Assembly: GCF_011064615.1 (NCBI RefSeq)
Contig: NZ_JAALJH010000024.1
Coordinates: forward strand, 1 to 64,000
Source: Aquisphaera insulae
Lineage (GTDB): Bacteria; Planctomycetota; Planctomycetia; Isosphaerales; Isosphaeraceae
Direction: 5' to 3'
DNA length: 64,000 nucleotides
Below, piece by piece: positions 1 through 8,173 of the stretch. A program made the translations under genes and the position numbers. The stretch's first letter is position 1, and each line of letters begins with the position of its first letter. A model generated the notes under the pieces. The model had not been told where the DNA came from. It worked only from the letters and a program-made list of their open reading frames with translations, and did not search any database.

Positions 1-131
1 GACCGCCGTCAATACAAACCGTGTCGTGCGCCCCCCCCAGCCCCGCAACCGTCGTTGTCCGGCCGCGCTCGCTTTGATAGCCTCGTTCCTGGCCCGCAAC
101 CCGACACGCCCGCACGAATCGGAACTCGCCC

Positions 132-1706
132 ATGCTCGTCCCCTCGATGATTCTGGCCTGCCTCCTGGGATTCCTCGACGACGGGCCCTCACCATCGGCC
201 GGGGGACGGGACCACGACTACTTCCACGAGAACGTGATGGGGACGTCGCTCGAGCTCCGGGTCCGGGCCGCGGATGAGCCCTCCGCCCGTCGCGCGGAGT
301 CGCGGGTCCTCGCCGAGATCGACCGACTCGCCCGGGTCTTCAGCTCCTACGACCCATCGAGCGAGATCCGACGCTGGCAGTCCGGGCCGCCCGGCCCCGC
401 ACACGTCTCGCATGAGTTGCTCGACCTGCTCGCCGCCTGCGACGGCTGGCGCGAACGGAGCGGCGGGGCCTTCGACGCCCGCGCGGAGGTCTTCACCCGG
501 ATCTGGGCCGGCGCCGAACGGCGGGGATCGCCCCCCTCGGCCCCCGAGCTCGCCGCCGCCCGGACGCTCCTGGATCGGCCCGCCTGGCGACTCGACATGA
601 CGGGGGCGACGGCCGAGCGGCTCGAGGATGTCCCAATCACGCTCAACGCCATCGCCAAGGGCTGGATCGTCGAGCGGGCCGCCGTGGCCGGGCTCGGGGA
701 GGGCGAAGGCGTCCGCGGCCTGGTCCTGAACGTCGGCGGGGACCTGCGGGCGATGGGCGACATCGAGGCGAACATCGGCATGGTCTCCCCCTGGAGGGAC
801 TCCGAAGGGGCGGAGCCGATGACGACGCTCGCCGTCCGGGATCGGGCCGTCGCCACCAGCGGGCAATCCCAGCGCGGGTTCCGGATCGGCGGCGCCTGGT
901 ATTCGCACATCATCGACCCCCGGACCGGGCTCCCCGCCCGCGAGGTCGTCGCGGCCACCGTCGTCGCGCCCCGGTCGGCGGACGCGGACGCACTCGCGAC
1001 CGCCTGCTGCGTCCTGACGCCGGAGGAGGGCCTCCGGCTCATCGCGTCCGTGGCGGGCGCGGAGGGCCTCGTCGTCGATCGCCGGGGGCGGGTCACCCGG
1101 AGCCCGGGCTTCTCACGCTTCGAGATCGCGATGGCCTCCCAGGAGCCGGCGAAGCCCGCGGCGAAACCGGAGGCCGGTTCCCAGGACGGGGCCGCGGAGA
1201 CATGGAACCGGGACCATGAGCTGGCCATCGACTTCGAGATCAACGCCCCGGAAGGGGAGGGCCGGCGCTACCGTCGGCCTTACGTCGCGATCTGGATCGA
1301 GGACGCCGACGGCAACGTCGTCCGCAACCTGACCCTCTGGGTCTCGCTCCGGGGCGCCGGCCCGTTCCAGTGGCTCCCCGACCTGAAGCGCTGGTATCGC
1401 GCCGACCAGGCCCGCAAGCAGGCGGAGAAGAAGGACCTGTTCCTCACCCTGGCCCGACCGACGCGGCCTCCCGGCAAGTACAAGGTCGCCTGGGACGGCA
1501 AGGACACCCAGGGCCGCCCCGCCCCCCCCGGCGAATACACGGTCAACATCGAGGCCGTCCGCGAGCACGGGACGTACCAGCATATCCAGAAGAAAATGAA
1601 GGTCGGTGGCGATGCCCCGATCCGCGAGGAGCTGAGGGGGGATACCGAGATCAAATCCGCGACCGTCGAATACCGTCGCAAGGATTCGCCGAAACCGGCG
1701 CGGTGA
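132..1706 (+). CDS. ApbE-type FAD:protein FMN transferase fused to a DUF2271 domain
   Basis: Predicted exported flavin transferase that attaches FMN from FAD to Thr/Ser of target proteins. Residues 1-15 look like a short hydrophobic export signal. The ApbE domain spans about 30-330: the LNVGGD segment lies near 200 and the conserved HIIDPRTG motif at 259-266, followed by the small-residue stretch DADALATACC. After a linker rich in Ala, Pro and Lys, residues about 358-500 form a second domain that fits DUF2271 (short beta strands, WIEDADGNVVRNL). DUF2271 is usually a separate protein encoded next to ApbE and PepSY genes, so the fusion fits that family setting. The PepSY membrane gene starts 11 bases downstream and probably shares the transcript. 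The ATG at 132 is chosen because the signal follows it directly. No flavinylation target motif was recognised in the fusion itself. Confidence 0.88.
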   Translation: MLVPSMILACLLGFLDDGPSPSAGGRDHDYFHENVMGTSLELRVRAADEPSARRAESRVLAEIDRLARVFSSYDPSSEIRRWQSGPPGPAHVSHELLDLLAACDGWRERSGGAFDARAEVFTRIWAGAERRGSPPSAPELAAARTLLDRPAWRLDMTGATAERLEDVPITLNAIAKGWIVERAAVAGLGEGEGVRGLVLNVGGDLRAMGDIEANIGMVSPWRDSEGAEPMTTLAVRDRAVATSGQSQRGFRIGGAWYSHIIDPRTGLPAREVVAATVVAPRSADADALATACCVLTPEEGLRLIASVAGAEGLVVDRRGRVTRSPGFSRFEIAMASQEPAKPAAKPEAGSQDGAAETWNRDHELAIDFEINAPEGEGRRYRRPYVAIWIEDADGNVVRNLTLWVSLRGAGPFQWLPDLKRWYRADQARKQAEKKDLFLTLARPTRPPGKYKVAWDGKDTQGRPAPPGEYTVNIEAVREHGTYQHIQKKMKVGGDAPIREELRGDTEIKSATVEYRRKDSPKPAR

Positions 1707-1717
1707 CATGAGGTGAG

Positions 1718-2389
1718 GTGACTGTGCCGATGGCCACGACCGACGCTCGCCCGTTCCGCCGCCGGCTGGCGATCCGCTTCGCCTGGCTCGCCCGATGGCT
1801 GCACGTCTACGCCTCGATGCTCGGCCTGGCGGTGACGCTCTTCTTCAGCGTCACGGGGATCACGCTCAATCACCCCGACTGGTTCTTCGGCGAGCAGGCG
1901 CGGACCGTCCAGGCGGAGGGGGCCATCAACTCGGATCTGCTCCACCTGAAACCTCCCGCCCCCGGCAACCAACCTTCGCCGGACCTCTCCGCGGAGGTTG
2001 CGAAGCTGGAGGTCGTCGAGGCGCTCCGGAAGGCCCACGGCATCCGCGGCGCGCTCGTCGACTTCAAGGTGGACGAGCAGGAATGCTCGGTCACGTTCAA
2101 GGGGCCGGGCTACTCGGCCGATGCCTTCATCGACCGGGAGTCGGGCAAGTACACGCTGACGGAGTCGATCCACGGCCTCGTCGCGGTGCTCAACGACCTG
2201 CACAAGGGCCGCGACACCGGCCCGGCCTGGTCGGCGGTGATCGACATCTCGGCGGCGGTCCTCGTGGTCATCTCGCTCACGGGCCTGATCCTCCTCTTCT
2301 ATCTTAAGCTCCGTCGCATCCCGGGCCTGATCGTGGCCCTCATCGGGACGATCGTCGTCCTGGCGTTCTATTTCTGGGGAGTGCCCTGA
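1718..2389 (+). CDS. PepSY-associated transmembrane protein
   Basis: Membrane protein of the PepSY_TM type, 223 aa. The first membrane segment is around residues 25-48 (LHVYASMLGLAVTLFFSVTG, then the typical ITLNHPDWF). A periplasmic PepSY-like region covers about 60-150. The C-terminus has two hydrophobic segments at about 165-190 and 200-222. Start is GTG at 1718, with an in-frame ATG at 1730 as alternative; GAGGTGA precedes both. It follows the ApbE-DUF2271 gene by 11 bases, and ApbE, DUF2271 and PepSY genes commonly sit together in predicted flavin-based transmembrane electron-transfer modules. That role is inferred from family and context only, since no haem or flavin ligand motif is certain here. 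Confidence 0.82.
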   Translation: MTVPMATTDARPFRRRLAIRFAWLARWLHVYASMLGLAVTLFFSVTGITLNHPDWFFGEQARTVQAEGAINSDLLHLKPPAPGNQPSPDLSAEVAKLEVVEALRKAHGIRGALVDFKVDEQECSVTFKGPGYSADAFIDRESGKYTLTESIHGLVAVLNDLHKGRDTGPAWSAVIDISAAVLVVISLTGLILLFYLKLRRIPGLIVALIGTIVVLAFYFWGVP

Positions 2390-2445
2390 CGACAGACGAA
2401 ATCCGGCCTGGGATGACGTCAGCCAGCCGGGACCGTCGCAGGTCT

Positions 2446-2500
2446 GGGTGGTTTCCCATGAACTCCCTGCGAGCTGATGGGTGGCTTCCCATGAACTCCC
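2446..2500. repeat. 22-base tandem direct repeat, two copies
   Basis: Two copies of GGGTGG(T/C)TTCCCATGAACTCCC lie at 2446-2467 and 2479-2500, so the period is 33 bases and they differ at one position. They sit just after the PepSY gene and before the palindromic repeats. They could be a residue of a longer repeat or a binding site; no function is evident. Confidence 0.8.
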
Positions 2501-2561
2501 ATGCCGAAGGGCGAGGTGAGTCGCAGGCGACGAGCGCCGAGATCATGCAGGATCTCTGTCC

Positions 2562-2675
2562 GGGTGGCTGTGGTGGAAGCGAAGCGACACCACGGGATCG
2601 CCTCGGCCGGCGCCGATGCAGGCGCGATCCGGGTAAGCCTTTGCGATCCCGTGGCATCGACTTCGTCAGCATCGT
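2562..2675. repeat. Palindromic dispersed repeat, family A, copy 1 (right end disrupted)
   Basis: The left arm begins GGGTGGCTGTGG at 2562-2573 and runs to the ACGGGATCG block near 2600. A spacer follows, then the inner right-arm block GCGATCCCGTGGCATCG at 2643-2659; the terminal CCACAGCCACCC is missing here. By eye the left arm matches the reverse complement of the right arm of the copy at 18178-18298 at all but one of about 39 positions. This shows it is a mobile or amplified repeat rather than a local hairpin. Confidence 0.85.
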
Positions 2676-2736
2676 CCCGAGACGGTGAGAAGTCGGCTCC
2701 CGAGGGTTGACAGCCGGCATAATTACGCAAGCATGG

Positions 2737-2900
2737 GTGACCACGATCGTCAGATCGTGGTTCGGACGGGCGAAGCCTCCAGCCTCGCACGTCAGTGCGA
2801 TCCGCGGGGCAGGCCGTCGCTCGTCCGAAGGCGGTCCGGCTTACGCCGGAGGCTGGTGGGCTGCGCCCCGTCCGAACCACCCGCTCACGCGGGTGGTTAC
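2737..2900. repeat. Inverted-repeat element with terminal hairpins, family B, complete copy
   Basis: The left end begins GTGACCAC and folds as CCACGATC-GTCA-GATCGTGG, followed by TTCGGACGGGCGAAGCC. The right end is the inverse: CCCCGTCCGAA, then ACCACCCGC-TCAC-GCGGGTGGT, ending GGTTAC. The two ends are thus inverted copies of each other, each carrying its own 8-9 base-pair hairpin. The inner half around 2800-2850 also matches the copy at 25111-25209. There is no open frame inside, so it would be a non-autonomous repeat, either REP-like or a miniature element. Confidence 0.85.
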
Positions 2901-2950
2901 CCGTTCAGAAAGCTCGCGCAGGACTGTCAATCCGTGGCTTCCGCATTTGG

Positions 2951-2983
2951 GATAGTGCCACTTCGTCTCTGCCACAGCCACCC
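2951..2983. repeat. Family A right-end fragment
   Basis: This stretch ends in CCACAGCCACCC, the right terminus of repeat family A, preceded by a degenerate arm (GTGCCACTTCGTCTCTG). It may be the missing right end of the copy that starts at 2562, separated from it by the family B element, or an independent partial copy. The sequence alone does not decide. Confidence 0.65.
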
Positions 2984-3210
2984 GATCGAGGGCTCGTGGG
3001 ACGAATGCGAACCGCCTCTCACTCCGGATTCACGGGGCGTGGGGTCGTCTTCGGCTCCGTCACAGCGACCCCGATGTTCGGTCGCGGCAGGTAGAGCCCG
3101 ATGTCCAGGTCCAGCATGCAGGGACTGCGAACCCGATTCGCCGCGCGGTGTCTGTTCCGCTCGGTGGGAGCACATCGGGCGCGCAAGGCCGGGGACGAGC
3201 GAACGGCGAT

Positions 3211-4638
3211 ATGGACGCCAGGCCGAAGTCGAACAAGCAGAAGCGGCTGGAGCTGAAGGAGAAGCACGAGCGGAGGGCCGCGCGGCAGGCGGCGGAGCGA
3301 GAGAGCCCGCGGGCGCAGGCCCTGGCGATCGCGGCCCGCGCCGACGGGGCGCTCCGCGGATCGCGACTGTTCCACCGCAACCTGCCGCGGTTCCTGGAGC
3401 GGATCGAGGCGGAGGCGACGCCGGGCACGCCGGCGGCGGCGGGCGTCCGGGGGATCGCGTCGCTCTATGCGACGGTGAACCGGGCCAGCCCGAACGCGTA
3501 CCCGCTCGCGCCGGACCGGGATGCCTTCCGTCGTCTCATCGAGGTCTGCTGGGAGCGGACGAGCCTGCTCACGGGACAGCACGCATACACCTTCGCCAAT
3601 GCGCTGATGGCACTCTCGGCACACGCGGACGCGTGGGTCCGGCAGCCGGGCCCGTGGGTCCCGAAGACGCACAACGCGGACCGGCAGTTTCACGCGCTTC
3701 TGCGGCATCTTCTGGCGAAATACGACGTCCCCGCGTTCCTGAACTCGGCCTGGACCGAGGGCCTCACGCCGGCCGGCGTGATCCATCAGCGATGGTTCAT
3801 CCGGATCGCCCAGGGGCGGAACCTGCGCGACGCCGAAGGCCTGCCGATCCCGCTCACGAAGAAGCAGGCGCACCTGTATCTCCAGGCGCCCGCCGACTTC
3901 GACGTGCTGCGGGCCTTCCGCTGGGCCCAGCTCCGCGAGCTCGGGGCCGACGAGCGGTTCATCCGCTCCGTCGCCGCGACTCGGGTCGGCGGGTCGTTCG
4001 ACCACGAGGACTTCTGGATCACCGTGCTCCGCTGGCTCGTCGATCAGCCGATGCTCGACCACGCACACCACGGGCCGATCGTCGACTACCTGTTCGACCG
4101 GCGGTTCGCGGCGAACGTCCCCAACCCGCTGGCGAGCCAGCCGGGGCAGCCGCTGCTGATCCCGGCGCAGCCGAACCTGTCGATGAAGGGCCGCGACGTC
4201 GACGGCCTGCTCCGGGCCGTCGCGGCCTGGCACCGCCGGCTCGGCGGCGGTGGCCACGGGCCGAACTTCGCGTGGGACCCCGTGGGCCTGCCGGAGCTCG
4301 TCCACGAGGAGGGGGAGGGGAAGTCGCGGAAGGTCTACCGGATCGTCCAGCTCACGAACGCGCACGCCCTCCAGGGCGAGGGCCGGGTCATGGGCCACTG
4401 CGTGGCGTCCTACGCCCAGTCCTGCCGCGCCGGGCGGTGCTCGATCTGGTCGCTCCGGATGATCGACGCGGAGGGCCTGGAAACCCGGCTCGTCACGCTG
4501 GAAGTCGCCAACGCCTCCCGCCAGGTCGTCCAGGCCCGGCGGAAGCTCAACGCCATGCCCGGCCCGAAGGAGCTGAATCTCCTCCATCGCTGGACGGCCG
4601 CGGGCGGGCCGTCGCTGTCGAAGTGGGCCGTGCGGTGA
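3211..4638 (+). CDS. PcfJ-domain protein
   Basis: Soluble protein of 475 aa with a C-terminal PcfJ-like domain. The signature is the segment MGHCVASYAQSC at about residues 392-403 with conserved Gly, His and Cys, followed by SIWSLR and a beta-rich TLEV stretch. The N-terminus is a basic, Lys/Arg/Glu-rich helix (KQKRLELKEKHERRAARQ). PcfJ was named from conjugative plasmid pCF10, and chromosomal homologues occur in many bacteria without a settled biochemical role. ATG at 3211 is preferred over an in-frame GTG at 3148 because the extra 21 residues are Gly/Ser/Arg-rich and look untranslated. It stands alone between two repeat-bearing spacers, which fits an accessory gene, but no other mobility genes adjoin it. 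Confidence 0.8.
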   Translation: MDARPKSNKQKRLELKEKHERRAARQAAERESPRAQALAIAARADGALRGSRLFHRNLPRFLERIEAEATPGTPAAAGVRGIASLYATVNRASPNAYPLAPDRDAFRRLIEVCWERTSLLTGQHAYTFANALMALSAHADAWVRQPGPWVPKTHNADRQFHALLRHLLAKYDVPAFLNSAWTEGLTPAGVIHQRWFIRIAQGRNLRDAEGLPIPLTKKQAHLYLQAPADFDVLRAFRWAQLRELGADERFIRSVAATRVGGSFDHEDFWITVLRWLVDQPMLDHAHHGPIVDYLFDRRFAANVPNPLASQPGQPLLIPAQPNLSMKGRDVDGLLRAVAAWHRRLGGGGHGPNFAWDPVGLPELVHEEGEGKSRKVYRIVQLTNAHALQGEGRVMGHCVASYAQSCRAGRCSIWSLRMIDAEGLETRLVTLEVANASRQVVQARRKLNAMPGPKELNLLHRWTAAGGPSLSKWAVR

Positions 4639-4680
4639 ACGCCGCCGCGGCTCGCGTGCCGGTACTCTGCCGACCAGGCT

Positions 4681-4764
4681 GACGGGCAGGCAGGGATGTC
4701 TGCCCCCCGGTCTCGTAGCCACGCAAGCGGACTGGATTCGGGGGACGGGCATTCTTGCCTGTCC
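4681..4764. repeat. Palindromic dispersed repeat, family C, copy 1
   Basis: The left arm GACGGGCAGGCAGGGATGTCTG and the right arm GGGGGACGGGCATTCTTGCC are imperfect inverted copies separated by about 35 bases. The same element occurs more cleanly at 16878-16959. Here it lies between the convergent ends of the PcfJ and VOC genes, a position where a strong hairpin could end transcription from both sides. Confidence 0.8.
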
Positions 4765-4797
4765 TGGGCTCAGCCCGTCAATCAGGCCCGTGGCAGG

Positions 4798-5217
4798 TCA
4801 CGATCGCTCCGCGCGATAGGCCCCGAACGACCAGGTGTAGCCTTCCAGGTCCTTCGCGACGTATTGCCGGGGGCTGTACTCGGTGGTGTGCGGCTCGGCC
4901 GTGATCTCGGCGCCGGCGGCGCGGGCCTTCGCGTGGTGGGCGTCCACGTCCTCGATCGCGAAATAGATACTGAACCAGGCCCCCGGGTCGGCCGGCGGCG
5001 TCGGGATGTTCCCGTCCGCATCCTTGTGGACCGAGCCGAGCATCACGCAGCAAGGTCCCAGCCAGAGCTCGGCATGCGCGAGCGTCCCGTCCGGGTTCTC
5101 GACCACCAACCCCTTCTCGAGCCCGAACGCCTCCTGCAGCCAGGCGATCGCCGCGACGGCATCCCGGTAACGAAGGGCCGGATAAATCACCGGGATGGCA
5201 GCTTGTGATGCGGACAT
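4798..5217 (-). CDS. VOC-family (glyoxalase/bleomycin-resistance fold) protein
   Basis: Small 139-aa protein of the vicinal oxygen chelate superfamily. Pairs of beta-alpha-beta-beta-beta units are visible: YPALRYRDAVAAIAWLQEAFG at the start, HAELWLGPCCVMLGS in the middle, YFAIEDVDAHHAKARAAGA in the second half, then DLEGYTWSFG near the end. These proteins bind a metal through His/Glu side chains, and members range from glyoxalase I to antibiotic-binding and dioxygenase enzymes; the substrate cannot be read from the sequence. ATG at 5217 is chosen because GAGG sits about eight bases upstream and the conserved fold starts right after it. An upstream extension to 5361 lacks family character. Confidence 0.85.
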   Translation of the reverse strand: MSASQAAIPVIYPALRYRDAVAAIAWLQEAFGLEKGLVVENPDGTLAHAELWLGPCCVMLGSVHKDADGNIPTPPADPGAWFSIYFAIEDVDAHHAKARAAGAEITAEPHTTEYSPRQYVAKDLEGYTWSFGAYRAERS

Positions 5218-5475
5218 GACGGGTACCTCATCCGGACGTGACGAAGACTGGACGCAGGATCGAACCAGGATGGCAATCGATATGAGCCGATTGTCGCTGA
5301 CGCGGAGCCGGCAGGGAAAGAGGAGGCCCCGCATGGACGATCCGGTCGGCAGAGACCGCAAGGAACCCGCATGCCCTCGCGGTCGCCCCGTAGCCGCCCT
5401 TCAGCCAACGCGAGAATCACGGAGGACATGCTCGAGGCCCTGAGCCGCCCTCGCGACCGCTTCGCCGGCCGGCCT

Positions 5476-8088
5476 TCATGACCCCGCGCCCTTCGCACGT
5501 GGCCCTCGGGAGGACCGCATCCAATCGGCTCGGCGGGCAAAATCCTCCTGGACCTCGGCACGCCAACGCCAGACGGTCTCTCCTCCGGCCGGGGCATCGA
5601 ACCAATGGTTCCGGGAGGAATCCGGGCGGACGAAGCGTCCGCCCCAGCCCGCCTGGTCGGGGCGTTCGGGGTCATTCCGCCCGTGCACACCACCGGCCAG
5701 GTGCAGGAACGAGGGCGAGTCTCCCTCGATGACACCCTCGGACCGGAGGTTCGCCCCGCTCTTCGGATAAATGGCCCCGAGCGGCCCGTGCCCGCTGCGG
5801 ATGTGCTCGTCCAACCACGCCAGGTCCGCGAGCTTCCGGTCGGAACCGGGCATGTCCCAGAACATGCCCATGTAGTTCCGCTCCGAGAGGATGACGAACA
5901 GGCCCGGGAACGAGTCGAGCAGCCATTGCGTCGAGCCGTCCTGCCTGGCGATCGCGTAGACCCGCAGCTTGTCCAGGAAGCGGGCGAGCTCGGCGGGGGA
6001 ACGTGTCGCTCGAACCTTCCAGATGGCCTGGGCCAGGTCGCACGAGCCGCCCCAGACGCAGAACCAGACCGGCCGCGGGTCGGGCCGGTCCACCAGCCTG
6101 ATGATGGCCCCCGAGGCTTCGCTATCCTTGCCCTCGCCCACGAGCTCCCCGACCGGCTTGCCGTAGGTGCCCGAGCGGCCCTCCCAGGTCACCGACCGAA
6201 GCATATCGGCGGTCGGATATCGGGGGTCGTGCCGCCTCAGGTCGTCGTCTACCTGGTCGTAGAGGTCGAGGATGTCCAGCACGTTCCGCCTCCTCGCCAC
6301 GTTGGCCAGGGTCGCCGACGATGCCACGAGGCCCTCGATCTCGAGGTCGTTCCCGTAGAGCAGGAAGCGGACCATCGATTGCACGTCGTCCGGGTCGCTC
6401 CGCTTCTCGGGCGGGCCGTGCCCGGCCCCCACCGGGATGACGTCGAGCGGCGGGAAGTCCGACAGCACGACCACGCGGGGCCTCGCGGCGGGAGGCGGCG
6501 ACCCGAGGCCACCGTCGGCCGCTTCGGGGCGAAGCGCCTCGCCCGCCCCGCGGGGCGTGAAGCGGTACGCGAGGTCGGGCCTCGGCGACGAGACGACGAA
6601 CTCCCCGGCCTTCGCCGTGCCCACCGGCGTGACGGTCATCTCCCAGGGGTCGACGGCATCGACCTTGTACGGCCGGTCGCCCTCCAGGGTCAGCGTCAGT
6701 TTCCCGGGGGCCGTGCCGTAGAGGAGGTAATACTCGCCGGGCTTTGCGAGCAGGAAGCGGCCCTTGCCGTCGCCCATCGGCCGGAGCTCGTGGAAGGCTG
6801 GGGCCTTCGCCATGAAGTCCTTCAGCCATTGGATCCGCTTCGGGCTCTGGCCGTGCAGCTCACCCCCCTTGGACCACCACAGGATGTCCTTCGGGTGCTC
6901 GTAGGTCTCGCCGTGCCCGACGTAGCAGCCGCTCAGCGTGCCGAGCCAGAACCGCTGCACCATCTCGCGAGCGGTGAGGTTCCCCCAGGAGTCTTTGAGG
7001 TCGCCCTCGTAGCGGCACTCGTCGTAGATGACCGGTTTGCGATATCGGTCGCGGAACGACCGCCCCCCGTTCATGTCGGAGGTCTGGAGGCTCGCGTGCG
7101 TCACCCAGGGTTTCGTGTGGTCGTAGACCTTGACGCCGTTGTGGATGCTCCGTAGCCGTCCGTGCGGGTCCTCGTTCTGAAGGATCGAGAAGAACCGGTC
7201 CCAATCCTCCCACTGCTTGTTGCCGCCGTGGCTCCCGGGACGCTTGTCGGTCATGAAGTCGTATTCATTGGCGAGCGACCACCAGACGTTGCGGTACGCC
7301 GAGAGCCGGGCGATGCAGTACCGCAGATAGCGGTCGTCTTCGGCGTCGCTCATCTCCGAGAAGCCCCATCGGTCGTAGGGGTGCCAGAGGATGATGTCCG
7401 CCTCGATGCCCAGCGATTGCAGGTCGAGGATGCGACGCTCGAACCGCCGCCAGAACTCGGGGTCCGGCCTGCTGAAATCGAACTTGCCGTCGGCCCGCCT
7501 GAGGAAGGCGAAGAGCTCCGGTTCGTTCTTGTTGGCGATGTAGTAGCTCTTGGGGAAGACGCAGAAGCGGAGCTTGTTGAACGGCGAGGCGGCGAGCGTC
7601 TTGAGCGTCCGCTCCTGGAGCTCGCGGGGTTGGTGCACCCAGGCGTAGCAGGTCGTGCCGAACGGGTGATAGGGCGAGCCGTCGGCATACCGGAAGTGGA
7701 ACGTCTCGAAGACCCGGACCGGCCCGTGATTGCTCGCCGCGGGCGGCCCGGCCGTGAACGAGCCGGACTTGCCGTCCAGCTCGGGCCGGTTGCTCCGCGT
7801 CGCGTAGGTCCACGTGCCCGACGACGGGGGCGAGAAGCGGACCCGATAGACGCCGTCGCCGTCGTAGAAGCCCCGCACCGTCACGCGCTCGCCCTCATGA
7901 CGGAGCGTGCACGAGAGGTCCACGTCGAGGAAGGGATTGCCCTCGCGAGGGCCGTCGAGCGACGCCTCCCACACCCCCCACCGCTCGACGTCGGCGGCCC
8001 GCCCGACGCCCGAGAAGACGGCGAGCGTGGCCAGGCTCAGGCACCATGCGACCGCCCGGAAGGAGGCCCGGATATCCCTGGATTTCAT
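5476..8088 (-). CDS. Secreted DUF5060/apiosidase-like glycosidase fused to a DUF1593 domain
   Basis: 870-aa exported protein. Residues 1-31 are a signal peptide ending near GRAAD. A DUF5060 beta domain follows at about 33-105 (WGVWEASLDGP, GFYDGDGVYRVRFSP). Residues 120-430 form a TIM barrel of the DUF4038/apiosidase-like type; N274-E275 in SLANEYDF and E357 in IYDECRYEG sit where clan GH-A enzymes carry their acid/base and nucleophile. A short beta domain follows, then at about 540-860 a DUF1593 domain with DPDDVQSMVRFLLYGND, related to nucleoside hydrolases and also found in cellulose-binding Sde182-type proteins. The usual DUF1593 opening appears altered by an insertion before DPDD. DUF5060/DUF4038 and DUF1593 are normally separate proteins, so the fusion may join two glycan-cleaving steps. 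An AraC regulator is transcribed divergently. GAGG precedes the ATG. Confidence 0.85.
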   Translation of the reverse strand: MKSRDIRASFRAVAWCLSLATLAVFSGVGRAADVERWGVWEASLDGPREGNPFLDVDLSCTLRHEGERVTVRGFYDGDGVYRVRFSPPSSGTWTYATRSNRPELDGKSGSFTAGPPAASNHGPVRVFETFHFRYADGSPYHPFGTTCYAWVHQPRELQERTLKTLAASPFNKLRFCVFPKSYYIANKNEPELFAFLRRADGKFDFSRPDPEFWRRFERRILDLQSLGIEADIILWHPYDRWGFSEMSDAEDDRYLRYCIARLSAYRNVWWSLANEYDFMTDKRPGSHGGNKQWEDWDRFFSILQNEDPHGRLRSIHNGVKVYDHTKPWVTHASLQTSDMNGGRSFRDRYRKPVIYDECRYEGDLKDSWGNLTAREMVQRFWLGTLSGCYVGHGETYEHPKDILWWSKGGELHGQSPKRIQWLKDFMAKAPAFHELRPMGDGKGRFLLAKPGEYYLLYGTAPGKLTLTLEGDRPYKVDAVDPWEMTVTPVGTAKAGEFVVSSPRPDLAYRFTPRGAGEALRPEAADGGLGSPPPAARPRVVVLSDFPPLDVIPVGAGHGPPEKRSDPDDVQSMVRFLLYGNDLEIEGLVASSATLANVARRRNVLDILDLYDQVDDDLRRHDPRYPTADMLRSVTWEGRSGTYGKPVGELVGEGKDSEASGAIIRLVDRPDPRPVWFCVWGGSCDLAQAIWKVRATRSPAELARFLDKLRVYAIARQDGSTQWLLDSFPGLFVILSERNYMGMFWDMPGSDRKLADLAWLDEHIRSGHGPLGAIYPKSGANLRSEGVIEGDSPSFLHLAGGVHGRNDPERPDQAGWGGRFVRPDSSRNHWFDAPAGGETVWRWRAEVQEDFARRADWMRSSRGPRAKGAGS

Positions 8089-8115
8089 CGCGATGACCCT
8101 CGGTTGACCGTCTCG

Positions 8116-8127
8116 ATCCGTACGGAT
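8116..8127. promoter_or_regulatory. Perfect 12-base palindrome in the divergent hydrolase/AraC promoter region
   Basis: ATCCGTACGGAT is a perfect palindrome in the 85-base gap between the DUF5060/DUF1593 gene and the AraC gene. A smaller CGGTTGACCG palindrome lies at 8101-8110. Such symmetry in a divergent control region is a candidate operator. AraC proteins usually bind direct repeats, so the factor that binds is not certain. Confidence 0.35.
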
Positions 8128-8173
8128 TCTCCCATGAAGAAACCCGCGTTACTCCCTTGAATCGGGAGGTTTC

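Larger units (their letters stand above)
2390..3210. other. Repeat-rich intergenic stretch with no credible gene
   Basis: This 0.8-kb spacer between the PepSY gene and the PcfJ gene holds several repeats and no coding sequence that I can support. Present are a 22-base direct repeat at 2446-2500, one end of a palindromic repeat (family A) at 2562-2675, a complete 164-base inverted-repeat element (family B) at 2737-2900, and an A-type right end at 2951-2983. The layering suggests repeated insertion or rearrangement in a tolerated spot. Open frames crossing it are shadows without domain content. Confidence 0.75.

Noticed and set aside
2446-2983. Possible CRISPR array from clustered repeats
   Set aside because: The repeats belong to different families, are palindromic or paired only once, and there is no regular repeat-spacer pattern and no cas gene in the window.
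2685-4682. A 665-codon plus-strand frame overlapping the PcfJ gene in another frame
   Set aside because: It starts inside the repeat-rich spacer and becomes Arg/Pro/Gly-rich where the PcfJ frame is conserved, so it is a shadow.
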